NCBI GenBank assembly: GCA_016292775.1
Contig: JAEDFN010000044.1
Location: 1-15,263 of the forward strand
Origin: Paludibacteraceae bacterium
GTDB taxonomy: Bacteria; Bacteroidota; Bacteroidia; Bacteroidales; Paludibacteraceae
DNA length: 15,263 nucleotides
Reading direction: 5' to 3'
Shown here: piece after piece, positions 15,251-15,263 of the stretch
Layout of the letters: each line of letters starts with the position of its first letter
Position numbering within the stretch: position 1 is the first letter of the stretch
Notes under the pieces: model-generated
Told to the model about the DNA's origin: nothing
The model's input: the letters and a program-made list of their open reading frames with translations, nothing else
Database searches by the model: none
Program-made: the position numbers and the translations under genes

Positions 15251-15263
15251 ATGAAATACACAT
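15251..15263 (+). CDS. Start of a truncated gene at the window edge
   Basis: An ATG at 15251-15253 follows an A-rich leader and a good promoter, and reads Met-Lys-Tyr-Thr before the window ends. That is too little to identify the product. It would be divergent to the M16-manA operon. Confidence 0.45.

Noticed and set aside
1..15263. CRISPR array, intact IS, phage or defence island
   Set aside because: No regular spaced repeats, integrase, intact transposase or nuclease/toxin genes are present.

Overview
The window is AT-rich and reads as a chromosomal segment of a Bacteroidota bacterium, most likely order Bacteroidales. Three things support this. The two-component pair matches the Bacteroides RprX/RprY type. 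Several upstream regions carry the Bacteroidota promoter pattern TTTG-N19-TAnnTTTG, and starts have A/T-rich leaders rather than strong Shine-Dalgarno sites. The protein repertoire also fits: short Bacteroidota-style lipoproteins, an exported tricorn-like S41 peptidase and a secreted M16 peptidase. No RNA gene, CRISPR array or intact mobile element was found.

Positions 1-1230 are the most accessory-looking part. They hold an internally deleted transposase relic (2-196), a structured leader with a possible promoter, an unrecognised cysteine-containing lipoprotein gene (455-1051, +), and a perfect 40-bp palindrome (1099-1138) in the convergent gap.

Positions 1228-5894 are all on the minus strand. 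Read in transcription order they are a GtrA-family membrane protein, a UPF0104/LPG-synthase-type membrane protein, the sensor kinase RprX (TTG start), the response regulator RprY, and a lipoprotein of unknown function. A terminator-like hairpin sits between rprY and the lipoprotein, and its T-tract ends three bases before the lipoprotein ATG.

Positions 5916-11140 are on the plus strand. A near-ideal promoter drives rsmA (ksgA, 16S rRNA dimethyltransferase), followed by a CorA-type Mg2+ channel and a large exported tricorn-like peptidase (27-base gap). That unit ends at a clear bidirectional terminator (11161-11198) facing the next, minus-strand operon.

Positions 11219-15125 hold that operon: an exported two-repeat M16 zinc peptidase and, three bases after it, manA (mannose-6-phosphate isomerase). 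The M16 gene has a consensus promoter. The divergent region to its right holds a palindromic possible operator and a second promoter that reads into a gene cut off by the window edge (start 15251).

Most of the window is conserved housekeeping or envelope biology. I did not find a convincing new defence or mobile system. The best leads are regulatory: the terminator abutting the third gene of the rprXY unit, the face-to-face promoter signals at 5916-5974, the repeat cluster between rprX and rprY, the operator-like palindrome at 15130-15148, and the 40-bp palindrome.
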